From Alteriqipengyuania halimionae (lineage in GTDB: Bacteria > Pseudomonadota > Alphaproteobacteria > Sphingomonadales > Sphingomonadaceae): DNA of 64,000 nucleotides. Position 1 is the first letter of the stretch, and each line of letters starts with the position of its first letter. Both the position numbers and the translations under genes were made by a program. This document shows positions 43,278 through 52,313 of this stretch, piece by piece. The notes under the pieces were generated by a model. That model made no database searches and was not told the origin of the DNA. It saw only the letters and a list, made by a program, of their open reading frames with translations. Where the stretch lies: positions 248,001 to 312,000 of the forward strand of contig NZ_WTYR01000001.1 in NCBI RefSeq assembly GCF_009827575.1, given 5' to 3'.

Positions 43278-45826
43278 GCGCCTTCGCCGATTTTCCGGAA
43301 AACGCCAGCGATGTCGTCGCGGTCGTAAGGCTTCGACAAGATGGCGAGCAGGTCGATCTGCTCGAGCTCGCGCATTGCTTCGCCATAGCCCGTTGCCATG
43401 GCCACCGGCACACCGCTATCGGCCAGCTTTCGGGCCAGCGGTTCGCTCGTCTCGTCACCCAGATTGTAGTCTAGGATCGCAAGATCGGGAGTTCCCGATG
43501 CGAGCGCCCTTTCGGCTTCGGCGATAGAGCCGGCCACGAGCACTTCGCCGACGCCAAGATCGCGCAGCGTTTCCTCGGTATCCATCGCGATGATCATGTT
43601 GTCTTCGACCAGGAGGACCCGTCCGGGCGTTTGTACAGCCATGTTGTCTCCTTGGCCGGCTCGATCCGACTCTTCGTTCTTGGCGGAGCGGATAGCGCTC
43701 TGCTTTGCAAGTGAAGCGTTTGGAATGCAGAAATCGGCTTCGACGCCGCCTAGCTTGTAGCGAATCTTGGCATCGCCCTTAAGCTCGTAGGGAATCGAAC
43801 GCTCGATGATCGTCGACCCGAACCCCCGTCGCTCGGGCGCCTTGACCGGCGGACCGCCCATTTCACGCCAGCGAATGTGCAGATCTCCATCGCCATCGCG
43901 TTCGAGCGTGACGTCGACACTGCCATTGCTGTCGCACAGCGCGCCGTATTTTGCGGCGTTGGTCATCATCTCGTGGATCACCAGCGCCATCGTCGAATAG
44001 GCGGTCGGATGCAGCAGCGCATCGTCGCCTTCGACATGGACGCGGTGGCCCTTATTGCTCGAATAAGCGGCCGCTTCGACTTCGATAAGCCTGGTCAGCG
44101 AGGCGGGGGCCCAGTTCTCCGCCGTGAGCGCATCATGCGCGCTCGCCAGGGCACGAATACGTCCACCCACGATCTCGGCGAAGCTCGGCACGTCCTCGGC
44201 CTGGCCGCGGCTCTGTTCGATCAAGCCGCGGATCAGGGTCAGGATATTGCGCACGCGATGGTTGAGTTCGGCAATCAACAGATCCTGCTTCTGCTGCGAC
44301 TGCGATCGTTCTTCCATCTGCTTGTCGGCAAGCCGCAGGAGGACTTCCAGCAAGGTCACGCGCAACATTTGCGCAAGGCGGATTTCGTCGTCGTGCCAAT
44401 CGGCGCTGGTGCCTTCGACCTCCTGCTTCCAGCTTTCGAAGCTGGCCCGCGGGGTTAGCGTTGCGCCGTTCGGGCCTTGTTCGACGGGCTTGTCGGGATT
44501 CCCGGCCCATTCGACCGTCTGGCGCAGTTCCTTGCGCCAGAGGACGAGATAATCGCGCGGTCGGCGCGACACCGGAATCACAAGCGCGCCGACGACGCGA
44601 TCGGAAAACGTGCTCGCTTCGGGGATCTTGTCGACGAGCTTCGCCTCGGCCAGAATCTCGCCGGCAAGCTCGCTGTTGAAATAGGGTAGAAGGGGAAGAA
44701 ATTCTTCCTCGTTCGGCGCGGCATTGCGCGCGACGTACTTCCCGTCGACATAGGCGCTGGCACCGTCATGGTCGATCAGGCCTTTAACGGCGTCGATGAT
44801 CATCGGCAAATTGCCGGCGATATCGTCTTCGTCTGCAAGACGCATCATGACCTGGTCGTGGATTTCCCGACCCTGATCGGCCGTCTGCCGGGCGGAATCG
44901 GCCAATCGCTGGTCGAGCGTCAGCGAGAACATCTGGGCGAGCAATTCTCCGGCCGTGCGTACCGAGAACGGCAGCAATATCGGCTCTGAATTGTGGCATG
45001 CGAAAAGGCCCCATAATTCGCCGCGGACGATCACGGAAATAGACAGCGACGCACCCACGTCCATATTTCTCAGATACTGGATATGGATCGGACTCACGGC
45101 GCGCAGGGTGCCGAGCGAAAGATCGAGTGGCCCACGCGGCGGGTTTTCCGGCAGGAGTGGAATCGTCTCGCCATCGACATCGGCGATGATCCGCAGAAGA
45201 TTGCGCTTGTAGAGTTCGCGGGCCTGTTTCGGAATGTCGGTCGCCGGGTAGCGCAAGCCGTAAAAGCTATCGATTCCATCGCCTAGGCTTTCGGCCACGA
45301 CTTCGCCTGTGCCATCGCGGTGAAACTTGTACAACATGACCCGATCCATGCCGAGCACGTCGCGCAGCATCTTGCAGGCGATCGTGCTGAGCTTGTCGGT
45401 CGATGCGGCTGCTTCGAGCTGGCGGGTGAGGGGGCGAAGATTGTTCAGCGACTGGTTCTGGCGCCGGGCATCGTGGCGCTCGATTTCCATCACCAGCTGG
45501 CGCCCACTCAGGTGAATGGCGAGGTCGTAGAGCTGGCCGTCTCCAAGTAGTTCGATGCCGAAACTGCGCTCGATAGCGTCCTGCTCGTTCAGCCGCCCCA
45601 TTGCGCTGCGGATTTCCTCGACCGCCTTACGCGCGAAAATCTCGCGGATCGGGAAACCGGCTTCGAGCGGACGGTCGAGTTCGAGAAAGTCCTGTGCGTT
45701 TGCAGACCAGCGCGAGACGAGCCAATCGCTGCCGACCGCGATCAGCGCACCGAACGGCTGGATCCGCTCGATGAGGTGGATCGGCTCGCGATCGCAATTG
45801 GTTAGGTCGACGTCATATTCGCTCAT
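43274..45826 (-). CDS. bphP: bacteriophytochrome with HWE kinase and fused receiver
   Basis: This 850-residue red/far-red light receptor has PAS-GAF-PHY order. Cys11 (LTNCDREPIH) is the biliverdin-attachment site. In the GAF domain DIP is at 197-199 with His248 and His278, and the PHY tongue carries PRASF at 459-463. An HWE-type kinase follows with His523 (LNHRVRN), HEMMTNAAKYG and WRE. The C-terminal receiver (about 735-850) has phospho-acceptor Asp786 (ILDYNLGDE). Light should change kinase activity towards the fused or separate receivers. Its start overlaps bphO by four bases, so the chromophore enzyme and apoprotein are co-made. Confidence 0.95.
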   Translation of the reverse strand: MSEYDVDLTNCDREPIHLIERIQPFGALIAVGSDWLVSRWSANAQDFLELDRPLEAGFPIREIFARKAVEEIRSAMGRLNEQDAIERSFGIELLGDGQLYDLAIHLSGRQLVMEIERHDARRQNQSLNNLRPLTRQLEAAASTDKLSTIACKMLRDVLGMDRVMLYKFHRDGTGEVVAESLGDGIDSFYGLRYPATDIPKQARELYKRNLLRIIADVDGETIPLLPENPPRGPLDLSLGTLRAVSPIHIQYLRNMDVGASLSISVIVRGELWGLFACHNSEPILLPFSVRTAGELLAQMFSLTLDQRLADSARQTADQGREIHDQVMMRLADEDDIAGNLPMIIDAVKGLIDHDGASAYVDGKYVARNAAPNEEEFLPLLPYFNSELAGEILAEAKLVDKIPEASTFSDRVVGALVIPVSRRPRDYLVLWRKELRQTVEWAGNPDKPVEQGPNGATLTPRASFESWKQEVEGTSADWHDDEIRLAQMLRVTLLEVLLRLADKQMEERSQSQQKQDLLIAELNHRVRNILTLIRGLIEQSRGQAEDVPSFAEIVGGRIRALASAHDALTAENWAPASLTRLIEVEAAAYSSNKGHRVHVEGDDALLHPTAYSTMALVIHEMMTNAAKYGALCDSNGSVDVTLERDGDGDLHIRWREMGGPPVKAPERRGFGSTIIERSIPYELKGDAKIRYKLGGVEADFCIPNASLAKQSAIRSAKNEESDRAGQGDNMAVQTPGRVLLVEDNMIIAMDTEETLRDLGVGEVLVAGSIAEAERALASGTPDLAILDYNLGDETSEPLARKLADSGVPVAMATGYGEAMRELEQIDLLAILSKPYDRDDIAGVFRKIGEGA

Positions 45827-46419
45827 GCCGCTAGGCTCTTGCCGGAGTCGCGAAGCAGATCAAGCGCTTCATTGAAATGCACAAACACCTTCGAAGCCGC
45901 GTAAACGGCCCGTTCGGCGTACGCTTCGTGCGGGGGCGCTTCGAGGTGCGGCAGGAGATCGCGCCACGCGTCGCGCATTCTCTCGTCGGCAAGAAACGCC
46001 GTCGGCCCAGCAAAGGCGGAATCGTTTTTTAGCCCGTGAAGAATTGCCCGGTTGCCGAGATGCGATCCGGCCAAGGCCCAGGCGACCCCGATTGCCCCGT
46101 TGTCGAGACTGCGCCCGAACATGCGGGTGAGGGGTAGCGGAGCGCCCAGTGCGGCAAGATCCTGCGCGATCAGCGGCGTGGTGGGCGGCAGCGTCGGCGC
46201 TTCGGCTTGCGAGGCGAGCCATTGCTCGACCGGCAAGCGGGCGGCGTACTGGAAGGTCAAAAAATCTCGATAGGAATCGGGATCAGCCAGATCGAGGCTC
46301 GTCACTGCCGTGTCGAGCCGATCATGCGCATCCCGTGTCTCGCTGCGCAGAATTTTGCGCAGGCTTGCGTCGTCTTCATTCAAATTACTGGTCAACTCTG
46401 CGATCCCATCCCCGTCCAC
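45823..46419 (-). CDS. bphO: biliverdin-producing haem oxygenase
   Basis: This is a 198-residue haem oxygenase of the bacterial BphO type. His32 in DAHDRLDT is the likely proximal haem ligand. SHLGNRAIL corresponds to the distal helix, and the C-terminal helix (KVFVHFNEALDLLR) is family-like. It opens haem to biliverdin, which is the chromophore of the bacteriophytochrome encoded directly downstream with ATGA overlap. The start is GTG at 46419, and the ribosome site is weak. The order bphO-bphP is the usual one. Confidence 0.92.
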   Translation of the reverse strand: MDGDGIAELTSNLNEDDASLRKILRSETRDAHDRLDTAVTSLDLADPDSYRDFLTFQYAARLPVEQWLASQAEAPTLPPTTPLIAQDLAALGAPLPLTRMFGRSLDNGAIGVAWALAGSHLGNRAILHGLKNDSAFAGPTAFLADERMRDAWRDLLPHLEAPPHEAYAERAVYAASKVFVHFNEALDLLRDSGKSLAA

Positions 46420-46500
46420 GACGAGCGCAAAGACATGGGCCGTGCGAGGGTCGCTGGGACAGAAATGGTGTGCGGTACGTTAAGTTCCCGAAATCCCGAC

Positions 46501-46824
46501 TCAATCCTCGGCCACTCGACCGCTGCGATGGTCGAGCATCTTGGTGCCGCCCTTATGGATCGCTTTTTCGATCATCGGTCCGAAGAAAGACAGAGCGGGT
46601 GGCAGCGTCACATTGAAGACGACTTGTGCGTCCTCGATATCGACATGCCCGGTAACCTCCTGCCCCATTGCCGCGACCGAAAGCCGCATCCGGTCCTCGT
46701 TCGGCCAGTCGGTTTCCACATCGGCCATGCCGCCGGGGACATAGTCCTTCAGCTGGTCGGACGAGCCCGCCATGCGTCGGCGAACTTCCTCGCGGGTAAG
46801 TTCGTGGGGAATCGCAATACGCAT
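46501..46824 (-). CDS. polyhydroxyalkanoic acid system family protein
   Basis: This is a 107-residue soluble protein resembling the PHA_gran_rgn family (TREEVRRRM, then AMGQEVTGHVDIEDAQV and LPPALSFFGPMIEKAI). Members are found near polyhydroxyalkanoate genes, but their action is not established, and no PHA synthase is in this window. Its ATG overlaps the stop of the XpaC-like gene by one base (TGATG), so it belongs to the telA operon. A longer frame upstream runs inside that gene and was not used. Confidence 0.8.
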   Translation of the reverse strand: MRIAIPHELTREEVRRRMAGSSDQLKDYVPGGMADVETDWPNEDRMRLSVAAMGQEVTGHVDIEDAQVVFNVTLPPALSFFGPMIEKAIHKGGTKMLDHRSGRVAED

Positions 46825-47600
46825 CAGCCGTTCTCTCCATTGCGGCGATCGGCCGACTTGTCTTCGAGCGCCTCGACATCGCCATAGGCGTAATCGAGGT
46901 AGCGCGTCTTGATCGCGAGATCGTCGAGATCGCCGGCGGCCAATTGGCGGGTCACATGATCGATCTCCTTGGAGATCTTCGACAGGCTTTCTGTCACTTG
47001 CGCATCGGGCGTCGATCCAGCGCGCTCTTCGTTGCGCAAATGGGCCGGAATGCGGCGATAGCTCTCGATCGTCTCGGGCAGGTGCTCGCCGACCAGCTTG
47101 CGGACTTGCTGCGCGGCCGGATGACCGGCGTCGATACTGTCGAGCTGGAGGCCAAGGGCATCCAGTTGAACGCCCATGTCCTCGACCACGCGCGCGGCAG
47201 GCGCGGGCAGGGCAGGCACCTGGTTTTCGAGCCACAATTCGGTCTGCGCGACCAGACGCCCTGCATCCTGCGTCTTCGTCAGGTCGGCACGTTTCGGCGT
47301 CTTCACCTTCGGATAATTCCCGAACACAAACGCGGCAACAATCACCGCCAGCGCGATCAGCATGACGCCGACAAAGCCGATTCCGTTCAGAATGATGCCG
47401 GCAGCAGTCCCGGCCACGAGAATCGCCAGCACGGCACCGACGAAGTACTTCACGCGGTCGAGGATGTTCGAGCGCTTGGCGCGTGCAGCACCTTGGCCGA
47501 TCGAACCCTCGCGCCGGTGCCGTCCGCCTGCGCGATTGTCGTCGCGCAGGACACGGCCCTGCTGGATCAGACGGTCGGATTGATCGGTCAAATCGCCCAT
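46824..47600 (-). CDS. XpaC-like membrane protein, TelA partner
   Basis: This is a 258-residue protein with a basic N-terminus, two membrane helices (about 52-90) and a long helical soluble tail (about 110-258). The position directly after telA and the tail pattern (LWLENQVPALP, then LGLQLDSIDAGHPAAQQVRKLVGEHLPETIESY) suggest the XpaC family, annotated in Bacillus as 5-bromo-4-chloroindolyl phosphate hydrolysis protein and encoded beside the TelA homologue YaaN. No catalytic residues stand out, so the enzymatic name should not be taken literally. Confidence 0.65.
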   Translation of the reverse strand: MGDLTDQSDRLIQQGRVLRDDNRAGGRHRREGSIGQGAARAKRSNILDRVKYFVGAVLAILVAGTAAGIILNGIGFVGVMLIALAVIVAAFVFGNYPKVKTPKRADLTKTQDAGRLVAQTELWLENQVPALPAPAARVVEDMGVQLDALGLQLDSIDAGHPAAQQVRKLVGEHLPETIESYRRIPAHLRNEERAGSTPDAQVTESLSKISKEIDHVTRQLAAGDLDDLAIKTRYLDYAYGDVEALEDKSADRRNGENG

Positions 47601-47610
47601 CGGACCTGTC

Positions 47611-48819
47611 TTACCCTTCGAGGCTCAGCAGGCCGCCGTCGGACACCTGCTTCTGGGCCTGAGACTGGCCTTCGGCGCGGGCGATATAGCCCTTCGATTT
47701 TTCGACTTCGCCCGACAGTGTTTCAACCGTCTGCTTCATCGAGTCGAGCGCGCGAATCTTGAATTCGTCGACCTCGTCCATCGTGTCGTAGATGTTCTGG
47801 AATGCGCGCTGCAGCGTTTCGAGCGGGATGGTCGAGGCGGCAGCCTGCTCATGGATCTTGCCGGTCTGCTCGCGCAGCATGGTGCTGGTAGAATCGATGA
47901 TCCCGGCAGTGGTGTCGTTGAGCGCGGTAATCTGCCCCAGCACGAGGCGCTGGTTCGTCATGGCCTCGGCCACCGTCACCGCGGTGCGCAGCGCACCGAC
48001 CGTGGTGGTGCTGGCGCGATCGACGCCTTTCACCAGTTCGATATTGTTCTTCTTGACCAGATCGAGCGAGAGATAGCCCTGCACACTGACCGCCATTTGC
48101 GTGAGCAGGTCCTGCGTGCGCTGACGGACGTAGAACAGCGCGGTTTCGCGGATCGCCTTGGCTTTTTCGGGATCGGTCGCGTCGAGCTCGTCGGCTTTGT
48201 CTTCGAGCTTGGCATCGAGCGCGCGGGAGATGTGGATCATCTGCTCCAGATTGCCCATCGCCTCCCACAGCTTCTGCCGTTCGACGTCGATTGCGGCATT
48301 GTCCATCTGCAGTTCGTCCTTGCCGTTCGCCAGCTTGCCGAGGATCGACTGGATATGCGTCTGCGCGCTCTGGTAGCTCTGGAAATAGCTCTTCAGCTTG
48401 TTGCCGAAGGGAATGATGCCGAGGATCTTGCGACCGGTGGTCAGCTTGCCGCGCTTCGAAGGGTCGAGATCCTCGACCACGGTGCGAAGTTCCATCAGGT
48501 TGGCGCCGACGCCTTCGTCCTGGTCCATCGCGCGGACCGGACGATCGAGGAAGCGGTTCGACATCTGCGCCGCCGCCTGGATTTCCCGGCGGCCCATATT
48601 GGTGATCTGGTCGACCTTCTTGCCGAATTCAGGCGAATTGGCGTCGATCGACACCAGTTCGGTGACGAAGCCTTCGACCTTTTCCTCAAGCTTCGATTTC
48701 TTCTCTTCCGAAACCGGTACGAGACCCGCCGCCTTTTCGGGTGCAACTGCGGGCACCGGATCGGGCGGAGTCAGTTCGAGATCGGTTTCAACTGCGGTGG
48801 TCGTCTTCGTTTCGGCCAT
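47611..48819 (-). CDS. TelA/YaaN toxic-anion-resistance family protein
   Basis: This 402-residue, almost wholly alpha-helical cytoplasmic protein has no membrane segment. Blocks such as LGIIPFGNKLKSYFQSYQSAQ (here split at about 131-151), NLMELR, KKNNIELVKGVDRASTTTVGAL and AMTNQRLVLGQI match TelA/KlaA proteins. The family was named from tellurite resistance, but its normal role seems to be in envelope or stress functions. It is the first gene of a leftward telA, XpaC-like, PHA-type operon with gaps of 10 and minus 1 bases. Confidence 0.87.
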   Translation of the reverse strand: MAETKTTTAVETDLELTPPDPVPAVAPEKAAGLVPVSEEKKSKLEEKVEGFVTELVSIDANSPEFGKKVDQITNMGRREIQAAAQMSNRFLDRPVRAMDQDEGVGANLMELRTVVEDLDPSKRGKLTTGRKILGIIPFGNKLKSYFQSYQSAQTHIQSILGKLANGKDELQMDNAAIDVERQKLWEAMGNLEQMIHISRALDAKLEDKADELDATDPEKAKAIRETALFYVRQRTQDLLTQMAVSVQGYLSLDLVKKNNIELVKGVDRASTTTVGALRTAVTVAEAMTNQRLVLGQITALNDTTAGIIDSTSTMLREQTGKIHEQAAASTIPLETLQRAFQNIYDTMDEVDEFKIRALDSMKQTVETLSGEVEKSKGYIARAEGQSQAQKQVSDGGLLSLEG

Positions 48820-48934
48820 TCAATCCTCCGCCCACTGTATTAGGTATGCAGGACACGTAGTTCAAGCATCCTAGCGCGCGATTCCACGAAATGCTCGTGC
48901 AAATCGATCGGAAAGGGGAGTCTGTCGGTTCGCC

Positions 48935-48952
48935 GCCCGTTCGTACGGGCGA
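48935..48952 (-). terminator. hairpin after the fatty acyl-AMP ligase gene
   Basis: CGCCCGT pairs with ACGGGCG around TCGT, ten bases beyond the ligase stop. No T run follows, so termination strength is doubtful. Confidence 0.4.
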
Positions 48953-48961
48953 AAGAAGATA

Positions 48962-50701
48962 TCAGGCTGCGAGATCGAGCGGCGCGATCTCTCCGGTCAG
49001 ATAGAGCTTCTTGGCCTTGGCGCGGCTCAACTTGCCCGAACTGGTGCGGGGAAGTGTACGCGGCGGCACGAGTTCGACAACGCATGGCGTCCCGGTGACC
49101 GATTGCACCTTGTCGCGGATCTGGTCGCGCAGCTTGCGTCGCTCTTCCGGATCGGAAACGCGGCAATGGACCAGCACGGCAGGCGCTTCGGCCCCGTCCT
49201 CGGTCTCGATCGCGAAGGCCGCGATATCGCCGTGGTTGAAGCCGGGCAGTTGCTCGACCGCCCATTCGATATCCTGCGGCCAGTGGTTCTTGCCGTTGAT
49301 GATGATCATGTCCTTCGCCCGGCCGACGATGAACAGGTAATCGTCCGCCTGATAGCCCATGTCCCCGGTGTCGAGCCAGCCATCGACCATGCAGGCCTCG
49401 GTCGATTCGGGATCGCGGAAATAGGAGTGCATGACGCTGGGACCCTTGCACCAGACCTTGCCGATCTGGTGGTCCGCCTTGGCGCTGCCGTCTTCGGCGC
49501 GGATCTCGACTTCCATGTCGGTCACCGGCTTGCCGCAGTTCACGATTGCGCGATAGCGCGCCGGGCGTGACAGATCGCGGGCGGAGCCCGAAAGGCGTTC
49601 CTCTTCCACGAGTTCGACGCGGATGCCTTCGCCCGGGGGCATGATGGTGACGGCCAGGGTCGCTTCGGCGAGGCCGTAGCTCGGCAGGAAGGACGAGGCC
49701 TTGAATCCCGCGTCGGCAAAGGCGTTGACGAAGTTCTGCATAACGTCTGGCCGGATCATGTCCGCCCCGTTGCCCGCCACGCGCCAGCGCGACAGGTCGA
49801 ACCGTTCGGCGACGTTGCTCTGGCTGGAAATGCGGCGCGCGCAGATGTCGTAGCCGAACGTCGGCGAATAGCTGAGCGTGGTGCCCTGGTTGCGGCTGAT
49901 CAGATCGAGCCAGGCGAGCGGACGCCGGGCGAAATGCTCGGTTTTCAGATAGTCGGTCGAAACCTGGTTCGCGATCGGAGAAAGCAGGCAGCCGACGAGA
50001 CCCATGTCGTGATACCACGGCAACCACGATACGCAGCGGTCCTTCGGCTCCAGCTTCATGCCGAGCCCATGGCCCCGCAAATTGTTGAGCAGCGAAGCAT
50101 GGGTGACTGCGACCCCGTGGGGGAAGCGGGTCGAGCCGCTCGAATATTGCAGATAGCAGATATCGTCCGGGCTGGATTCGAGCAGGTCGCAATCGGCCGC
50201 GTCACGCGTGGTGAATTCTTCCCAGGAAATCGCTTCGACCTCGCGGGCCTTGGCGGCGTCGCCCACCAATTCGCTGATCTCTTCCGGGAAGAACAGGACC
50301 TTGGGATCGCAGCTTTTGAGCTGGACCGCGAGCTGATCGGTATAGTTATCCTTGCCGCCGAACGTGGTCGGCAGCGGCAGCGGAACCGGCCACGCCCCGG
50401 CATAGATACAGCCGCAGAACAGTGCCGCGAAATGCGGATTGGTTTCCGCGATCAGCGCAATCCGGTCACCCGGCGCGATGCCGTGCGCGACGAGCCGGCG
50501 CGCCATGGCCAGGGCATCGTCACGCAATTCGCTATATGGATACACCCTTTCGAGCGTGCCGCGTGGATCGTGAAAATTCAACCCGCGCGTGCCGGAAGCG
50601 GCATAATCGATGGCTTCTCCGAAAGTGCGAAAATCGGCGAAACGGCGTTCGAGGGCATCCCCGTTGGGGGTCGGCACGAGGGTGCCGGTCGAGTCTGTCA
50701 T
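48962..50701 (-). CDS. fatty acyl-AMP ligase (FAAL)
   Basis: This is a 579-residue adenylate-forming enzyme. The phosphate loop YSSGSTRFPHGVAVTH lies near 188-203. LPWYHDMGLVG, a FAAL-type signature, is at about 230-240, then SYGLAEATLAV and GWLDTGDMGY. The C-terminal GRAKDMIIINGKNHWPQDIE and LPRTSSGKLSRAKAK carry the catalytic Lys. FAALs load acyl-AMP onto acyl carrier domains rather than CoA, feeding lipid or polyketide assembly. No such carrier or synthase is adjacent. It is divergent from recX, 121 bp away. Confidence 0.9.
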   Translation of the reverse strand: MTDSTGTLVPTPNGDALERRFADFRTFGEAIDYAASGTRGLNFHDPRGTLERVYPYSELRDDALAMARRLVAHGIAPGDRIALIAETNPHFAALFCGCIYAGAWPVPLPLPTTFGGKDNYTDQLAVQLKSCDPKVLFFPEEISELVGDAAKAREVEAISWEEFTTRDAADCDLLESSPDDICYLQYSSGSTRFPHGVAVTHASLLNNLRGHGLGMKLEPKDRCVSWLPWYHDMGLVGCLLSPIANQVSTDYLKTEHFARRPLAWLDLISRNQGTTLSYSPTFGYDICARRISSQSNVAERFDLSRWRVAGNGADMIRPDVMQNFVNAFADAGFKASSFLPSYGLAEATLAVTIMPPGEGIRVELVEEERLSGSARDLSRPARYRAIVNCGKPVTDMEVEIRAEDGSAKADHQIGKVWCKGPSVMHSYFRDPESTEACMVDGWLDTGDMGYQADDYLFIVGRAKDMIIINGKNHWPQDIEWAVEQLPGFNHGDIAAFAIETEDGAEAPAVLVHCRVSDPEERRKLRDQIRDKVQSVTGTPCVVELVPPRTLPRTSSGKLSRAKAKKLYLTGEIAPLDLAA

Positions 50702-50822
50702 ATCAGTGAAATGTCCCGCTCTTCATCCCAAGCATTTGTTTTCGCGGCGCTTTTGCGCTTACTCTGCCATTGAGGGACGGCTCGTTGGCAATCTGGGGTC
50801 CCTGTTTAGGGCCAAGTGTGGC

Positions 50823-51374
50823 ATGAATAGGGCAATGAGCCGTCCGCGCAAGCCTCGCCCGCCACTCGAACGTGCGCAACTCAGCGATCTCGCGCTGCAT
50901 TATGCCGGGCGCTATATGACCACGGCGAAAAAACTCGAGGATTATCTGCGCCGCAAATTGCGCGAGCGTGGCTGGGCGGGCGACGGCGACCCGCCGGTCG
51001 ATGAGATCGTTGCGAAATGCGTCGAGCAGCGCTTCGTGGACGATGAAGCTTATGCCGCTGCCAAGTCCGATGCGCTGTTGCGGCGGGGCTATGGCGCGCA
51101 GCGTATCTCGCAGGCGCTCCACCATGCCGGCGTGTCAGGAGACATCCGCGATGAGCATGCGCCGGAGGAACGCGATCGCCGAATGGCGGCGCTGGCGCTG
51201 GCGCGGCGGCGACGCTTCGGCCCGTTTTCGCGCGTGACGGTGGATCAGCCATTGCGTGAGAAGCAGGTGGCGGCGATGATGCGCGCCGGACATGCGCCGC
51301 ACCATGCGCGCGCGATCGTCGATGCAAGAAGCGAGAACGAGGCGGAAGAATGGGTGGCGGATACAGAAGACTGA
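50823..51374 (+). CDS. recX: regulatory protein RecX
   Basis: This is a 183-residue RecX-family protein that modulates RecA filaments. Three helical repeats are visible: ALHYAGRYMTTAKKLEDYLRR-type at about 20-42, then VEQRFVDDEAYAAAKSDALLRRGYG at about 63-87, and a divergent C-terminal repeat ending ARSENEAEEWV. recA is not next to it. Two in-frame ATGs (50823 and 50835) are possible and neither has a strong ribosome site. Its 3' end overlaps the DUF192 gene by 25 bases. Confidence 0.85.
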   Translation: MNRAMSRPRKPRPPLERAQLSDLALHYAGRYMTTAKKLEDYLRRKLRERGWAGDGDPPVDEIVAKCVEQRFVDDEAYAAAKSDALLRRGYGAQRISQALHHAGVSGDIRDEHAPEERDRRMAALALARRRRFGPFSRVTVDQPLREKQVAAMMRAGHAPHHARAIVDARSENEAEEWVADTED

Positions 51375-51862
51375 AATCGGTGCGTTTTCCCATCGGGGCG
51401 ATACTTGGCGCACTGGCGCTTGCGGCCTGTTCGACCAGCGCGACAGAGGAAGCTCCGCCGCAGGAAACCGCCGCGCGCACCCACGCCGAATCGGGTCTCG
51501 AGCTGATCGACGTCACGATCGACACGGGCGAAGGCAAGCATGTGTTCACGACCGAGGTCGCCGGGTCGTCGCAGGAACAGGCGAAGGGGCTGATGTTCCG
51601 TTCGGAACTGGGTGCGGATCAAGCGATGATTTTCCCCACCGAACAGCCGCAAGAGCGTAGTTTCTGGATGAAGAACACGCTCATTCCGCTCGATCTGCTC
51701 TTCATCGGGGCGGACAAGCGGATCGTGAACATCGCCGCGATGGCCGAACCCTATTCGCTCGATCCGATCCCGTCGGACGGGCCGGTGATCGCAGTGCTGG
51801 AGATTGCCGGGGGTCGCGCGGCCGAATTGAAGATCGAACCGGGCGACACGGTGTCGTGGTAA
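51350..51862 (+). CDS. DUF192 lipoprotein
   Basis: This is a 170-residue exported protein with signal and lipobox LAAC (Cys27). The mature part is one DUF192 domain: EQAKGLMFRSELGADQAMIF, split here at about 76-95, FWMKNTLIPLDLLFIGADKRI at about 103-123, and VLEIAGGRAAELKIEPGD. The family is widespread, small and of unknown function. The start overlaps recX. A GTG at 51380 would give a shorter signal that also works. Confidence 0.85.
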   Translation: MGGGYRRLKSVRFPIGAILGALALAACSTSATEEAPPQETAARTHAESGLELIDVTIDTGEGKHVFTTEVAGSSQEQAKGLMFRSELGADQAMIFPTEQPQERSFWMKNTLIPLDLLFIGADKRIVNIAAMAEPYSLDPIPSDGPVIAVLEIAGGRAAELKIEPGDTVSW

Positions 51863-51914
51863 GGGCCAGCAAGCGATTGCAGCCGGGCGGCGCTTGGGCT
51901 AGGCGCAGCGCGCT

Positions 51915-52313
51915 ATGAAAATCCTCTCCAAGATCTTCACCTGGTGGAACGGTGCTACGATCGGCACCATGCTCGCCGCATCGCGCGGGTTCGAACATGT
52001 CGGCACCGACGCGCAGGGCAACAAGTATTATCGCTCGAAGAAGAAGACCGGAGACGGTCGCGAGCGTCGCTGGGTGATCTACGAGGGCGCCAACGATGCG
52101 AGCCGCGTGCCGAGCGAATGGCACGGCTGGCTCCACGGTTCGGGCGACGATGTGCCGGAAAGCTTCCTGCCGCCGGCCAAGGTCTGGGAAGCCGATTACA
52201 CCCCCAACGCCACCGGCACCGAAACGCGCTACCTTCCACAGGGCGCGATCCAGCGCGGCGGCAACCGCGCGCGCGCCACGGGCGATTACGAAGCGTGGTC
52301 GCCGGACGCGTGA
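51915..52313 (+). CDS. NDUFA12-type complex I accessory subunit
   Basis: This 132-residue homologue of NADH:ubiquinone oxidoreductase subunit NDUFA12 (B17.2) is a supernumerary subunit of alphaproteobacterial and mitochondrial complex I. The blocks GFEHVGTDAQGNKYY, RRWVIYEGANDASRVPSEWHGWLH (split, about 51-74) and PNATGTETRYLPQGA are typical. It is soluble and attached to the peripheral arm. The nuo genes are elsewhere. Its stop overlaps the DUF2155 start (TGATG). Confidence 0.93.
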   Translation: MKILSKIFTWWNGATIGTMLAASRGFEHVGTDAQGNKYYRSKKKTGDGRERRWVIYEGANDASRVPSEWHGWLHGSGDDVPESFLPPAKVWEADYTPNATGTETRYLPQGAIQRGGNRARATGDYEAWSPDA

